From assembly GCA_029718625.1 (NCBI GenBank), contig JAINUF010000027.1, forward strand, positions 2,464,676-2,528,675: a stretch of 64,000 nt of DNA. Direction: 5' to 3'. A program made the translations under genes and the position numbers. The DNA is from Synaphobranchus kaupii (Eukaryota; Chordata; Actinopteri; Anguilliformes; Synaphobranchidae). The notes under the pieces were generated by a model. The model was not told where the DNA came from. It made no database searches and worked only from the letters and a program-made list of their open reading frames with translations. Of this stretch, positions 51,483-63,691 are shown piece by piece; position 1 is the stretch's first letter, and the number at the start of each line of letters is the position of its first letter.

Positions 51483-53913
51483 CATATGATGAAGACGCAT
51501 GCCTCAAACCAATTTTAGTGTTGTCAAAGATGTTATAGCTCAAATACACAGTTGATTAATTTTTAAATTTTCCATTTGTAAATTTTGAATGAATTTTTCT
51601 TCAAATTTAAAATGCAACATTTCAATAGCTTCTGTGACATGTGACTAAGATGCCTCAAACCAACTGTAATGTTGTCAGATGCATTCTCCAATTTACAAGC
51701 AATGCTTTTTCCAATTTTCCTTTTGTAAATTTTAAATAGATTTTTATTCAAAATAAAAGCACTAAAATTTCAATAGCTTCTGTGACATATGATGAAGACG
51801 CATGCCTCAAACCAATTTTAGTGTTGTCAAAGATGTTATAGCTCAAATACACAGTTGATTAATTTTTAAATTTTCCATTTGTAAATTTTGAATGAATTTT
51901 TCTTCAAATTTATAATGCAAACATTTCAATAGCTTCTGTGACATGTGACTAAGATGCCTCAAACCAACTGTAATGTTGTCAGATACATTCTCCAATTTAC
52001 AAGCAATGCTTTTTCCAATTTTCCTTTTGTAAATTTTAAATAGATTTTTATTCAAAATAAAAGCACTAAAATTTCAATAGCTTCTGTGACATATGATGAA
52101 GACGCATGCCTCAAACCAATTTTAGTGATGTCAAAGTCATTATAGCTCAAATATACAGTTGATTAATTTTTAAATTTTCCATTTGTAAATTTTGAATGAA
52201 TTTTTTTTCAAATTTAAAATGCAAACATTTCAATAGTTTCTGTGACATGTGACTAAGATGCCTCAGACCAACTGTAATGTTGTCAGATACATTCTCCAAT
52301 TTACAAGCAATGCTTTTTCCAATTTTCCTTTTGTAAATTTTAAATAGATTTTTATTCAAAATAAAAGCACTAAAATTTCAATAGCTTCTGTGACATATGA
52401 TGAAGACGCATGCTTCAAACCAATTTCAGTGTTGTCAAAGACATTATAGCTCAAATATACAGTTGATAAATTTTTTAATTTTCCATTTGTAAATTTTGAA
52501 TGAATTTTTCTTCAAATTTAAAATGCAAACATTTCAATAGCTTCTGTGACATGTGACTAAGATGCCTCAAACCAACTGTAATGTTGTCAGATACATTCTC
52601 CAATTTACAAGCAATGCTTTTTCCAATTTTCCTTTTGTAAATTTTAAATAGATTTTTATTCAAAATAAAAGCACTAAAATTTCAATAGCTTCTGTGACAT
52701 ATGATGAAGACGCATGCCTCAAACCAATTTTAGTGTTGTCAAAGATGTTATAGCTCAAATACACAGTTGATTAATTTTAAAATTTTCCATTTGTAAATTT
52801 TGAATGAATTTTTCTTCAAATTTAAAATGCAAACCTTTCAATAGCTTCTGTGACATGTGACTAAGATGCCTCAAACCAACTGTAATGTTGTCAGATGCAT
52901 TCTCCAATTTACAAGCAATGCTTTTTCGAATTTTTCTTTTGTAAATTTTAAATAGATTTTTATTCAAAATAAAAGCACTAAAATTTCAATAGCTTCTGTG
53001 ACATATGATGAAGACGCATGCCTCAAACCAATTTTAGTGTTGTCAAAGTCATTATAGCTCAAATATACAGTTGATTAATTTTTTAAATTTCCGTTTGTAA
53101 ATTTTAAATGAATTTTTCTTCAAATTTAAAATGCAAACCTTTCAATAGCTTCTGTTACATGTAACTAAGATGCCTCAAACCAACTGTAATGTTGTCAGAT
53201 ACATTCTCCAATTTACAAGCAATGCTTTTTCCAATTTTCCTTTTGTAAATTTTAAATAGATTTTTATTCAAAATAAAAGCACTAAAATTTCAATAGCTTC
53301 TGTGACATATGATGAAGACGCATGCCTCAAACCAATTTTAGTGTTGTCAAAGACGTTATAGCTCAAATATACAGTTGATTAATTTTAAAATTTTCCATTT
53401 GTAAATTTTGAATGAATTTTTCTTCAAATTTAAAATGCAAACATTTCAATAGCTTCTGTGACATGTGACTAAGATGCCTCAAACCAACTGTAATGTTGTC
53501 AGATGCATTCTCCAATTTACAAGCAATGCTTTTTCAAATTTTCCTTTTGTAAATTTTAAATAGATTTTTATTCAAAATAAAAGCACTAAAATTTCAATAG
53601 CTTCTGTGACATATGATGAAGACGCATGCCTCAAACCAATTTTAGTGTTGTCAAAGTCATTATAGCTCAAATATACAGTTGATTAATTTTTTAAATTTCC
53701 GTTTGTAAATTTTAAATGAATTTTTCTTCAAATTTAAAATGCAAACATTTCAATAGCTTCTGTGACATGTGACTAAGATGCCTCAAACCAACTGTAATAT
53801 TGTGAGATACATTCTCCAATTTACAAGCAATGCTTTTTCGAATTTTCCTTTTGTAAATTTAAAATAGATTTTTATTCAAAATTAAAGCACTAAAATTTCA
53901 ATAGCTTCTGTGA
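51483..53913 (+). repeat. Beta cassette copy without CDE
   Basis: Direct tandem repeat of the preceding 2431 bp. In the fifth dimer the B reads TTTTAAAATTTT instead of TTTTTAAATTTT (near 52776), a small private change. Its last A again has the E-like ending, at 53880-53890. Confidence 0.9.
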
Positions 53914-55284
53914 CATATGATGAAGACGCATGCCTCAAACCAATTTTAGTGTTGTCAAAGATGTTATAGCTCAAATACACAGTTGATTAATTTTTAAATT
54001 TTCCATTTGTAAATTTTGAATGAATTTTTCTTCAAATTTAAAATGCAACATTTCAATAGCTTCTGTGACATGTGACTAAGATGCCTCAAACCAACTGTAA
54101 TGTTGTCAGATGCATTCTCCAATTTACAAGCAATGCTTTTTCCAATTTTCCTTTTGTAAATTTTAAATAGATTTTTATTCAAAATAAAAGCACTAAAATT
54201 TCAATAGCTTCTGTGACATATGATGAAGACGCATGCCTCAAACCAATTTTAGTGTTGTCAAAGATGTTATAGCTCAAATACACAGTTGATTAATTTTTTA
54301 ATTTTCCATTTGTAAATTTTGAATGAATTTTTCTTCAAATTTAAAATGCAAACATTTCAATAGCTTCTGTGACATGTGACTAAGATGCCTCAAACCAACT
54401 GTAATGTTGTCAGATACATTCTCCAATTTACAAGCAATGCTTTTTCCAATTTTCCTTTTGTAAATTTTAAATAGATTTTTATTCAAAATAAAAGCACTAA
54501 AATTTCAATAGCTTCTGTGACATATGATGAAGACGCATGCCTCAAACCAATTTTAGTGTTGTCAAAGTCATTATAGCTCAAATATACAGTTGATTAATTT
54601 TTAAATTTTCCATTTGTAAATTTTGAATGAATTTTTTTTCAAATTTAAAATGAAAACATTTCAATAGTTTCTGTGACATGTGACTAAGATGCCTCAAACC
54701 AACTGTAATGTTGTCAGATACATTCTCCAATTTACAAGCAATGCTTTTTCCAATTTTCCTTTTGTAAATTTTAAATAGATTTTTATTCAAAATAAAAGCA
54801 CTAAAATTTCAATAGCTTCTGTGACATATGATGAAGACGCATGCCTCAAACCAATTTCAGTGTTGTCAAAGACATTATAGCTCAAATATACAGTTGATAA
54901 TTTTTTAAATTTTCCATTTGTAAATTTTGAATGAATTTTTCTTCAAATTTAAAATGCAAACCTTTCAATAGCTTCTGTGACATGTGACTAAGATGCCTCA
55001 AACCAACTGTAATGTTGTCAGATACATTCTCCAATTTACAAGCAATGCTTTTTCCAATTTTCCTTTTGTAAATTTTAAATAGATTTTTATTCAAAATAAA
55101 AGCACTAAAATTTCAATAGCTTCTGTGACATATGATGAAGACGCACGCCTCAAACCAATTTTAGTGTTGTCAAAGACATTATAGCTCAAATATACAGTTG
55201 ATTAATTTTTAAATTTTCCATTTGTAAATTTTGAATGAATTTTTCTTCAAATTTAAAATGCAAACATTTCAATAGCTTCTGTGA

Positions 55285-55717
55285 CATGTGACTAAGATGC
55301 CTCAAACCAAATAATTTTGTCAGATACATTACTTCTCCAATTTACAAGCTATGCTTTTTGCAATTTTCCTTTTGTATATTTTAGAGGATTTATTCTTCGA
55401 AATAAACACAATAAAATGTTAATAGTTTCTGTAACATGTGAACAAGACACCTCAAACCAAGTTGCCTGTTGTCAGAGACAGGATACCTCAAATCTACAAC
55501 TGATTATTTTTCAAATTTTGCCTTTGTATATTTTAAAGGAATTTTTCTTCAAAATAAATACACTAAAATGTCAATAGTTTCTGTGTCATGTGACCAAGAT
55601 ACCTCACAGCAAATTGACTGTTGTCAGAGAGAGTATAGCTCAAATTTCCCTCTTATGAATATATATTTTTTATTTTTCTTCAAAATTAAAGCACTAAAAT
55701 TTCAATAGCTTCTGTGA
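55285..55717 (+). repeat. CDE module 13 (type III)
   Basis: C 55285-55434, D 55435-55586, E 55587-55717. It mixes marks: GACTAAGATG and TTTTTGCAAT as in type II, but TAGAGGATT, GAACAAG, AAATTTCCC and the TTTCAATAGC tail as in type I. It follows a B. Confidence 0.94.
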
Positions 55718-57392
55718 CATATGATGAAGACGCATGCCTCAAACCAATTTTAGTGTTGTCAAAGATGTTATAGCTCAAATACACAGTTGATTAATTTTTA
55801 AATTTTCCATTTGTAAATTTTGAATGAATTTTTCTTCAAATTTAAAATGCAACATTTCAATAGCTTCTGTGACATGTGACTAAGATGCCTCAAACCAACT
55901 GTAATGTTGTCAGATGCATTCTCCAATTTACAAGCAATGCTTTTTCCAATTTTCCTTTTGTAAATTTTAAATAGATTTTTATTCAAAATAAAAGCACTAA
56001 AATTTCAATAGCTTCTGTGACATATGATGAAGACGCATGCCTCAAACCAATTTTAGTGTTGTCAAAGATGTTATAGCTCAAATACACAGTTGATTAATTT
56101 TTAAATTTTCCATTTGTAAATTTTGAATGAATTTTTCTTCAAATTTAAAATGCAAACATTTCAATAGCTTCTGTGACATGTGACTAAGATGCCTCAAACC
56201 AACTGTAATGTTGTCAGATACATTCTCCAATTTACAAGCAATGCTTTTTCCAATTTTCCTTTTGTAAATTTTAAATAGATTTTTATTCAAAATAAAAGCA
56301 CTAAAATTTCAATAGCTTCTGTGACATATGATGAAGACGCATGCCTCAAACCAATTTTAGTGTTGTCAAAGTCATTATAGCTCAAATATACAGTTGATTA
56401 ATTTTTAAATTTTCCATTTGTAAATTTTGAATGAATTTTTTTTCAAATTTAAAATGCAAACATTTCAATAGTTTCTGTGACATGTGACTAAGATGCCTCA
56501 AACCAACTGTAATGTTGTCAGATACATTCTCCAATTTACAAGCAATGCTTTTTCCAATTTTCCTTTTGTAAATTTTAAATAGATTTTTATTCAAAATAAA
56601 AGCACTAAAATTTCAATAGCTTCTGTGACATATGATGAAGACGCATGCCTCAAACCAATTTTAGTGTTGTCAAAGTCATTATAGCTCAAATATACAGTTG
56701 ATTAATTTTTTAAATTTCCGTTTGTAAATTTTAAATGAATTTTTCTTCAAATTTAAAATGCAAACATTTCAATAGCTTCTGTGACATGTGACTAAGATGC
56801 CTCAAACCAACTGTAATATTGTGAGATACATTCTCCAATTTACAAGCAATGCTTTTTCGAATTTTCCTTTTGTAAATTTAAAATAGATTTTTATTCAAAA
56901 TAAAAGCACTAAAATTTCAATAGCTTCTGTGATATATGATGAAGACGCATGCCTCAAACCAATTTTAGTGTTGTCAAAGACGTTATAGCTCAAATATACA
57001 GTTGATTAATTTTAAAATTTTCCATTTGTAAATTTTGAATGAATTTTTCTTCAAATTTAAAATGCAAACATTTCAATAGCTTCTGTGACATGTGACTAAG
57101 ATCCCTCAAACCAACTGTAATGTTGTCAGATACATTCTCCAATTTACAAGCAATGCTTTTTCAAATTTTCCTTTTGTAAATTTTAAATAGATTTTTATTC
57201 AAAATAAAAGCACTAAAATTTCAATAGCTTCTGTGATATATGATGAAGACGCATGCCTCAAACCAATTTTAGTGTTGTCAAAGACGTTATAGCTCAAATA
57301 TACAGTTGATTAATTTTTAAATTTTCCATTTGTAAATTTTGAATGAATTTTTCTTCAAATTTAAAATGCAAACATTTCAATAGCTTCTGTGA
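55718..57392 (+). repeat. Dimer run after module 13 (5 dimers + B)
   Basis: Opens with GATGTT and TGCAACATTT. The second B lacks TATAATG and the third A reads CCTCAAACC rather than CAGACC. These are plainer forms of the cassette dimers seen elsewhere. A TTTCCGTTTG dimer with AATATTGTGAG, a GATATATG/ATCCC dimer and a GATATATG B follow. Confidence 0.92.
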
Positions 57393-57825
57393 CATGTGAC
57401 TAAGATGCCTCAAACCAAATAATTTTGTCAGATACATTACTTCTCCAATTTACAAGCTATGCTTTTTCCAATTTTCCTTTTGTATATTTTAGAGGATTTA
57501 TTCTTCGAAATAAACACAATAAAATGTTAATAGTTTCTGTAACATGTGAACAAGACACCTCAAACCAAGTTGCCTGTTGTCAGAGACAGGATACCTCAAA
57601 TCTACAACTGATTATTTTTCAAATTTTGCCTTTGTATATTTTAAAGGAATTTTTCTTCAAAATAAATACACTAAAATGTCAATAGTTTCTGTGTCATGTG
57701 ACCAAGATACCTCACAGCAAATTGACTGTTGTCAGAGAGAGTATAGCTCAAATTTCCCTCTCATGAATATATATTTTTTATTTTTCTTCAAAATTAAAGC
57801 ACTAAAATTTCAATAGCTTCTGTGA
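57393..57825 (+). repeat. CDE module 14 (type III variant)
   Basis: C 57393-57542, D 57543-57694, E 57695-57825. C has GACTAAGATG with TTTTTCCAAT. E has the private CCCTCTCATG near 57758 where the others read CCCTCTTATG. It is 2108 bp after module 13. Confidence 0.94.
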
Positions 57826-60108
57826 CATATGATGAAGACGCATGCCTCAAACCAATTTCAGTGTTGTCAAAGACATTATAGCTCAAATATACAGTTGATT
57901 AATTTTTAAATTTTCCATTTGTAAATTTTGAATGAATTTTTCTTCAAATTTAAAATGCAACATTTCAATAGCTTCTGTGACATGTGACTAAGATGCCTCA
58001 AACCAACTGTAATGTTGTCAGATGCATTCTCCAATTTACAAGCAATGCTTTTTCCAATTTTCCTTTTGTAAATTTTAAATAGATTTTTATTCAAAATAAA
58101 AGCACTAAAATTTCAATAGCTTCTGTGACATATGATGAAGACGCATGCCTCAAACCAATTTTAGTGTTGTCAAAGATGTTATAGCTCAAATACACAGTTG
58201 ATTAATTTTTAAATTTTCCATTTGTAAATTTTGAATGAATTTTTCTTCAAATTTATAATGCAAACATTTCAATAGCTTCTGTGACATGTGACTAAGATGC
58301 CTCAAACCAACTGTAATGTTGTCAGATACATTCTCCAATTTACAAGCAATGCTTTTTCCAATTTTCCTTTTGTAAATTTTAAATAGATTTTTATTCAAAA
58401 TAAAAGCACTAAAATTTCAATAGCTTCTGTGACATATGATGAAGACGCATGCCTCAAACCAATTTTAGTGATGTCAAAGTCATTATAGCTCAAATATACA
58501 GTTGATTAATTTTTAAATTTTCCATTTGTAAATTTTGAATGAATTTTTTTTCAAATTTAAAATGCAAACATTTCAATAGTTTCTGTGACATGTGACTAAG
58601 ATGCCTCAGACCAACTGTAATGTTGTCAGATACATTCTCCAATTTACAAGCAATGCTTTTTCCAATTTTCCTTTTGTAAATTTTAAATAGATTTTTATTC
58701 AAAATAAAAGCACTAAAATTTCAATAGCTTCTGTGACATATGATGAAGACGCATGCCTCAAACCAATTTCAGTGTTGTCAAAGACATTATAGCTCAAATA
58801 TACAGTTGATAAATTTTTTAATTTTCCATTTGTAAATTTTGAATGAATTTTTCTTCAAATTTAAAATGCAAACCTTTCAATAGCTTCTGTGACATGTGAC
58901 TAAGATGCCTCAAACCAACTGTAATGTTGTCAGATACATTCTCCAATTTACAAGCAATGCTTTTTCCAATTTTCCTTTTGTAAATTTTAAATAGATTTTT
59001 ATTCAAAATAAAAGCACTAAAATTTCAATAGCTTCTGTGACATATGATGAAGACGCATGCCTCAAACCAATTTTAGTGTTGTCAAAGATGTTATAGCTCA
59101 AATACACAGTTGATTAATTTTTAAATTTTCCATTTGTAAATTTTGAATGAATTTTTCTTCAAATTTAAAATGCAAACCTTTCAATAGCTTCTGTGACATG
59201 TGACTAAGATGCCTCAAACCAACTGTAATGTTGTCAGATGCATTCTCCAATTTACAAGCAATGCTTTTTCGAATTTTCCTTTTGTAAATTTTAAATAGAT
59301 TTTTATTCAAAATAAAAGCACTAAAATTTCAATAGCTTCTGTGACATATGATGAAGACGCATGCCTCAAACCAATTTTAGTGTTGTCAAAGTCATTATAG
59401 CTCAAATATACAGTTGATTAATTTTTTAAATTTCCGTTTGTAAATTTTAAATGAATTTTTCTTCAAATTTAAAATGCAAACATTTCAATAGCTTCTGTGA
59501 CATGTGACTAAGATGCCTCAAACCAACTGTAATATTGTGAGATACATTCTCCAATTTACAAGCAATGCTTTTTCGAATTTTCCTTTTGTAAATTTAAAAT
59601 AGATTTTTATTCAAAATAAAAGCACTAAAATTTCAATAGCTTCTGTGATATATGATGAAGACGCATGCCTCAAACCAATTTTAGTGTTGTCAAAGACGTT
59701 ATAGCTCAAATATACAGTTGATTAATTTTAAAATTTTCCATTTGTAAATTTTGAATGAATTTTTCTTCAAATTTAAAATGCAAACATTTCAATAGCTTCT
59801 GTGACATGTGACTAAGATCCCTCAAACCAACTGTAATGTTGTCAGATACATTCTCCAATTTACAAGCAATGCTTTTTCAAATTTTCCTTTTGTAAATTTT
59901 AAATAGATTTTTATTCAAAATAAAAGCACTAAAATTTCAATAGCTTCTGTGACATATGATGAAGACGCACACCTCAAACCAATTTTAGTGTTGTCAAAGA
60001 CTTTATAGCTCAAATATACAGTTGATTAATTTTAAAATTTTCCATTTGTAAATTTTGAATGAATTTTTCTTCAAATTTAAAATGCAAACATTTCAATAGC
60101 TTCTGTGA
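57826..60108 (+). repeat. Dimer run after module 14 (7 dimers + B)
   Basis: A compact cassette: d1-d5 by marks (TGCAACATTT, TATAATG, TGATGTC with CAGACC, TTCAG with GATAAAT and AAACCTTTC, GATGTT with AAACCTTTC). One TTTCCGTTTG/AATATTGTGAG dimer and a GATATATG/ATCCC dimer follow. Dimers d6 and d7 are missing. The last B has the private GCACACC and AGACTTTATAG. Confidence 0.92.
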
Positions 60109-60541
60109 CATGTGACTAAGATGCCTCAAACCAAATAATTTTGTCAGATACATTACTTCTCCAATTTACAAGCAATGCTTTTTGCAATTTTCCTTTTGTA
60201 TATTTTAGAGGATTTATTCTTCGAAATAAACACAATAAAATGTTAATAGTTTCTGTAACATGTGAACAAGACACCTCAAACCAAGTTGCCTGTTGTCAGA
60301 GACAGGATACCTCAAATCTACAACTGATTATTTTTCAAATTTTGCCTTTGTATATTTTAAAGGAATTTTTCTTCAAAATAAATACACTAAAATGTCAATA
60401 GTTTCTGTGTCATGTGACCAAGATACCTCACAGCAAATTGACTGTTGTCAGAGAGAGTATACCTCAAATTTCCCTCTTATGAATATATATTTTTTATTTT
60501 TCTTCAAAATTAAAGCACTAAAATTTCAATAGCTTCTGTGA
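60109..60541 (+). repeat. CDE module 15 (type III variant)
   Basis: C 60109-60258, D 60259-60410, E 60411-60541. C reads CAAGCAATGC like A instead of CAAGCTATGC. E reads GTATACCTC instead of GTATAGCTC, as D does. These look like small exchange or mutation events. Confidence 0.94.
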
Positions 60542-61757
60542 CATATGATGAAGACGGATGCCTCAAACCAATTTTAGTGTTGTCAAAGATGTTATAGCTC
60601 AAATACACAGTTGATTAATTTTAAAATTTTCCATTTGTAAATTTTGAATGAATTTTTCTTCAAATTTAAAATGCAAACATTTCAATAGCTTCTGTGACAT
60701 GTGACTAAGATGCCTCAAACCAACTGTAATGTTGTCAGATACATTCTCCAATTTACAAGCAATGCTTTTTCCAATTTTCCTTTTGTAAATTTTAAATAGA
60801 TTTTTATTCAAAATAAAAGCACTAAAATTTCAATAGCTTCTGTGACATATGATGAATACGCATGCCTCAAACCAATTTTAGTGTTGTCAAAGATGTTATA
60901 GCTCAAATACACAGTTGATTAATTTTTAAATTTTCCATTTGTAAATTTTGAATGAATTTTTCTTCAAATTTAAAATGCAAACATTTCAATAGCTTCTGTG
61001 ACATGTGACTAAGATGCCTCAAACCAACTGTAATGTTGTCAGATACATTCTCCAATATACAAGCAATGCTTTTTCCAATTTTCCTTTTGTAAATTTTAAA
61101 TAGATTTTTATTCAAAATAAAAGCACTAAAATTTCAATAGCTTCTGTGACATATGATGAAGACGCATGCCTCAAACCAATTTTAGTGTTGTCAAAGATGT
61201 TATAGCTCAAATACACAGTTGATTAATTTTTAAATTTTCCATTTGTAAATTTTGAATGAATTTTTCTTCAAATTTAAAATGCAAACATTTCAATAGCTTC
61301 TGTGACATGTGACTAAGATACCTCAAACCAACTGTAATGTTGTCAGATGCATTCTCCAATTTACAAGCAATGCTTTTTCCAATTTTCCTTTTGTAAATTT
61401 TAAATAGATTTTTATTCAAAATAAAAGCACTAAAATTTCAATAGCTTCTGTGACATATGATGAAGACGCACGCCTCAAACCAATTTTAGTGTTGTCAAAG
61501 ACATTATAGCTCAAATATACAGTTGATTAATTTTTAAATTTTCCATTTGTAAATTTTGAATGAATTTTTCTTCAAATATAAAATGCAAACATTTCAATAG
61601 CTTCTGTGACATGTGACTAAGATGCCTCAAATCAACTGTAATGTTGTCAGATGCATTCTCCAATTTACAAGCAATGCTTTTTCCAATTTTCCTTTTGTAA
61701 ATTTTAAATAGATTTTTATTCAAAATAAAAGCACTAAAATTTCAATAGCTTCTGTGA
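60542..61757 (+). repeat. Dimer run after module 15 (4 dimers)
   Basis: Each dimer carries private changes: GACGGATGCC (near 60555), GAATACGCATG (near 60855), CAATATACAAG (near 61054), GATACCTC (near 61318), CAAATATAAAATG (near 61574) and CAAATCAACTG (near 61629). The last A joins module 16 without the TATCTGCTG mark. Confidence 0.92.
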
Positions 61758-62190
61758 CATGTGACTAAGATGCCTCAAACCAAATAATTTTGTTAGATAC
61801 ATTACTTCTCCAATTTACAAGCTATGCTTTTTGCAATTTTCCTTTTGTAAATTTTAAATCGATTTTCATTCTAAATAAAAGCACTAAAATTTCAATAGCT
61901 TCTGTGACATGTGATCAAGACACCTCAAACCAAGTTGGCTGTTGTCAGAGACAGGATACCTCAAATCTACAACTGATTATTTTTAAAATTTTCCCTTTGT
62001 ATATTTTAAAAGAATTTTTCTCCAAAATAAATACACTAAAATGTCAATAGTTTCTGTGTCATGTGACCAAGATACCTCACAGCAAATTGACTGTTGTCAG
62101 AGAGAGTATAGCTCAAATTTCCCTCTTATGAATATATATTTTTTATTTTTCTTCAAAATAGAACTACTAAAATTTCAATAGCTTCTGTGA
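61758..62190 (+). repeat. CDE module 16, divergent, with chimeric C/A monomer
   Basis: C 61758-61907, D 61908-62059, E 62060-62190. The left part of C is normal up to TTTTTGCAATTTTCC. After about 61848 it becomes A-like: AAATTTTAAATCG, AAATAAAAGCAC, and an ending TTTCAATAGCTTCTGTGA. D has GTGATCAAG, GTTGGCTG, TTCCCTTTG and TTCTCCAAAAT. E has AAAATAGAACTAC. It is the most diverged module in the window, and it follows A. Confidence 0.93.
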
Positions 62191-63257
62191 CATATGATGA
62201 AGACGCACGCCTCAAACCAATTTTAGTGTTGTCAAAGACATTATAGCTCAAATATACAGTTGATTCATTTTTAAATTTTCCGTTTGTAAATTTTAAATGA
62301 ATTTTTCTTCAAATTTAAAATGCAAACATTTCAATAGCTTCTGTGACATGTGACTAAGATCCCTCAAACCAACTGTAATGTTGTCAGATACATTCTCCAA
62401 TTTACAAGCAATGCTTTTTCCAATTTTCCTTTTGTAAATTTTAAATAGATTTTTATTCAAAATAAAAGCACTAAAATTTCAATAGCTTCTGTGACATATG
62501 ATGAAGACGCATGCCTCAAACCAATTTTAGTGTTGTCAAAGATGTTATAGCTCAAATACACAGTTGATTAATTTTTAAATTTTCCATTTGTAAATTTTGA
62601 ATGAATTTTTCTTCAAATTTAAAATGCAACATTTCAATAGCTTCTGTGACATGTGACTAAGATGCCTCAAACCAACTGTAATGTTGTCAGATACATTCTC
62701 CAATTTACAAGCAATGCTTTTTCCAATTTTCCTTTTGTAAATTTTAAATAGATTTTTATTCAAAATAAAAGCACTAAAATTTCAATAGCTTCTGTGACAT
62801 ATGATGAAGACGCATGCCTCAAACCAATTTTACTGTTGTCAAAGACGTTATAGCTCAAATATACAGTTGATTAATTTTGAAATTTTCCATTTGTAAATTT
62901 TGAATGAATTTTTCTTCAAATTTAAAATGCAAACATTTCAATAGCTTCTGTGACATGTGACTAAGATCCCTCAAACCAACTGTAATGTTGTCAGATACAT
63001 TCTCCAATTTACAAGCAATGCTTTTTCAAATTTTCCTTTTGTAAATTTTAAATAGATTTTTATTCAAAATAAAAGCACTAAAATTTCAATAGCTTCTGTG
63101 ACATATGATGAAGACGCACGCCTCAAACCAATTTTAGTGTTGTCAAAGACATTATAGCTCAAATATACAGTTGATTAATTTTTTAATTTTCCATTTGTAA
63201 ATTTTGAATGAATTTTTCTTCAAATTTAAAATGCAAACATTTCAATAGCTTCTGTGA
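62191..63257 (+). repeat. Dimer run after module 16 (3 dimers + B)
   Basis: B starts at 62191, 62495 (155 bp), 62798 and 63102. Marks are GATTCATTTTTAAAT with CCGTTTG and ATCCC; GATGTT with TGCAACATTT; the private TTTTACTGTTG and TTTTGAAATTTT near 62829 and 62876 with ATCCC; then a GCACGCC B. Confidence 0.92.
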
Positions 63258-63691
63258 CATGTGACTAAGATGCCTCAAACCAAATAATTTTGTCAGATAC
63301 ATTACTTCTCCAATTTACAAGCTATGCTTTTTGCAATTTTCCTTTTGTATATTTTAGAGGATTTATTCTTCGAAATAAACACAATAAAATGTTAATAGTT
63401 TCTGTAACATGTGAACAAGACACCTCAAACCAAGTTGCCTGTTGTCAGAGACAGGATACCTCAAATCTACAACTGATTATTTTTCAAATTTTGCCTTTGT
63501 ATATTTTAAAGGAATTTTTCTTCAAAATAAATACACTAAAATGTCAATAGTTTCTGTGTCATGTGACCAAGATACCTCACAGCAAATTGACTGTTGTCAG
63601 AGAGAGTATAGCTCAAATTTCCCTCTTTTGAATATATATTTTTTTATTTTTCTTCAAAATTAAAGCACTAAAATTTCAATAGCTTCTGTGA
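63258..63691 (+). repeat. CDE module 17 (type III, 434 bp)
   Basis: C 63258-63407, D 63408-63559, E 63560-63691. Same marks as module 13. E is 132 bp because of one extra T in its T run, and it reads CCCTCTTTTG instead of CCCTCTTATG. It is 1500 bp after module 16, the shortest spacing. Confidence 0.94.

Larger units (their letters stand above)
45119..51600 (+). repeat. 6669 bp super-repeat, copy 2
   Basis: Same order as the segment at 38450, with CDE module 12 in the place of module 11. Shared private marks include AATTTTCCTTC (near 48271) and CTGTTACATGTAACT. A visible difference is TTTCTAAATT near 46430. The right end is placed where the partner cassettes diverge, within about one monomer. 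Confidence 0.88.
49052..55284 (+). repeat. Dimer run: two and a half beta cassettes
   Basis: Cassettes at 49052-51482 and 51483-53913 are direct tandem copies of 2431 bp with no CDE between them. A third begins at 53914 but stops after four dimers. Its fourth dimer (54825) is followed by a GCACGCC B that joins module 13. The second and third cassettes open with a GATGTT B, while the first opens with TTCAG and GACATT. Private: GAAAACATTT near 54651. The three TGCAACATTT deletions give -3 bp. Confidence 0.92.

Noticed and set aside
957..63663. Forward open frames of 73-98 codons over each CDE module
   Set aside because: They start at GTG or TTG, overlap each other in different frames, span monomer borders, and are cut short by one extra T in module 17. 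They are by-products of the repeat.
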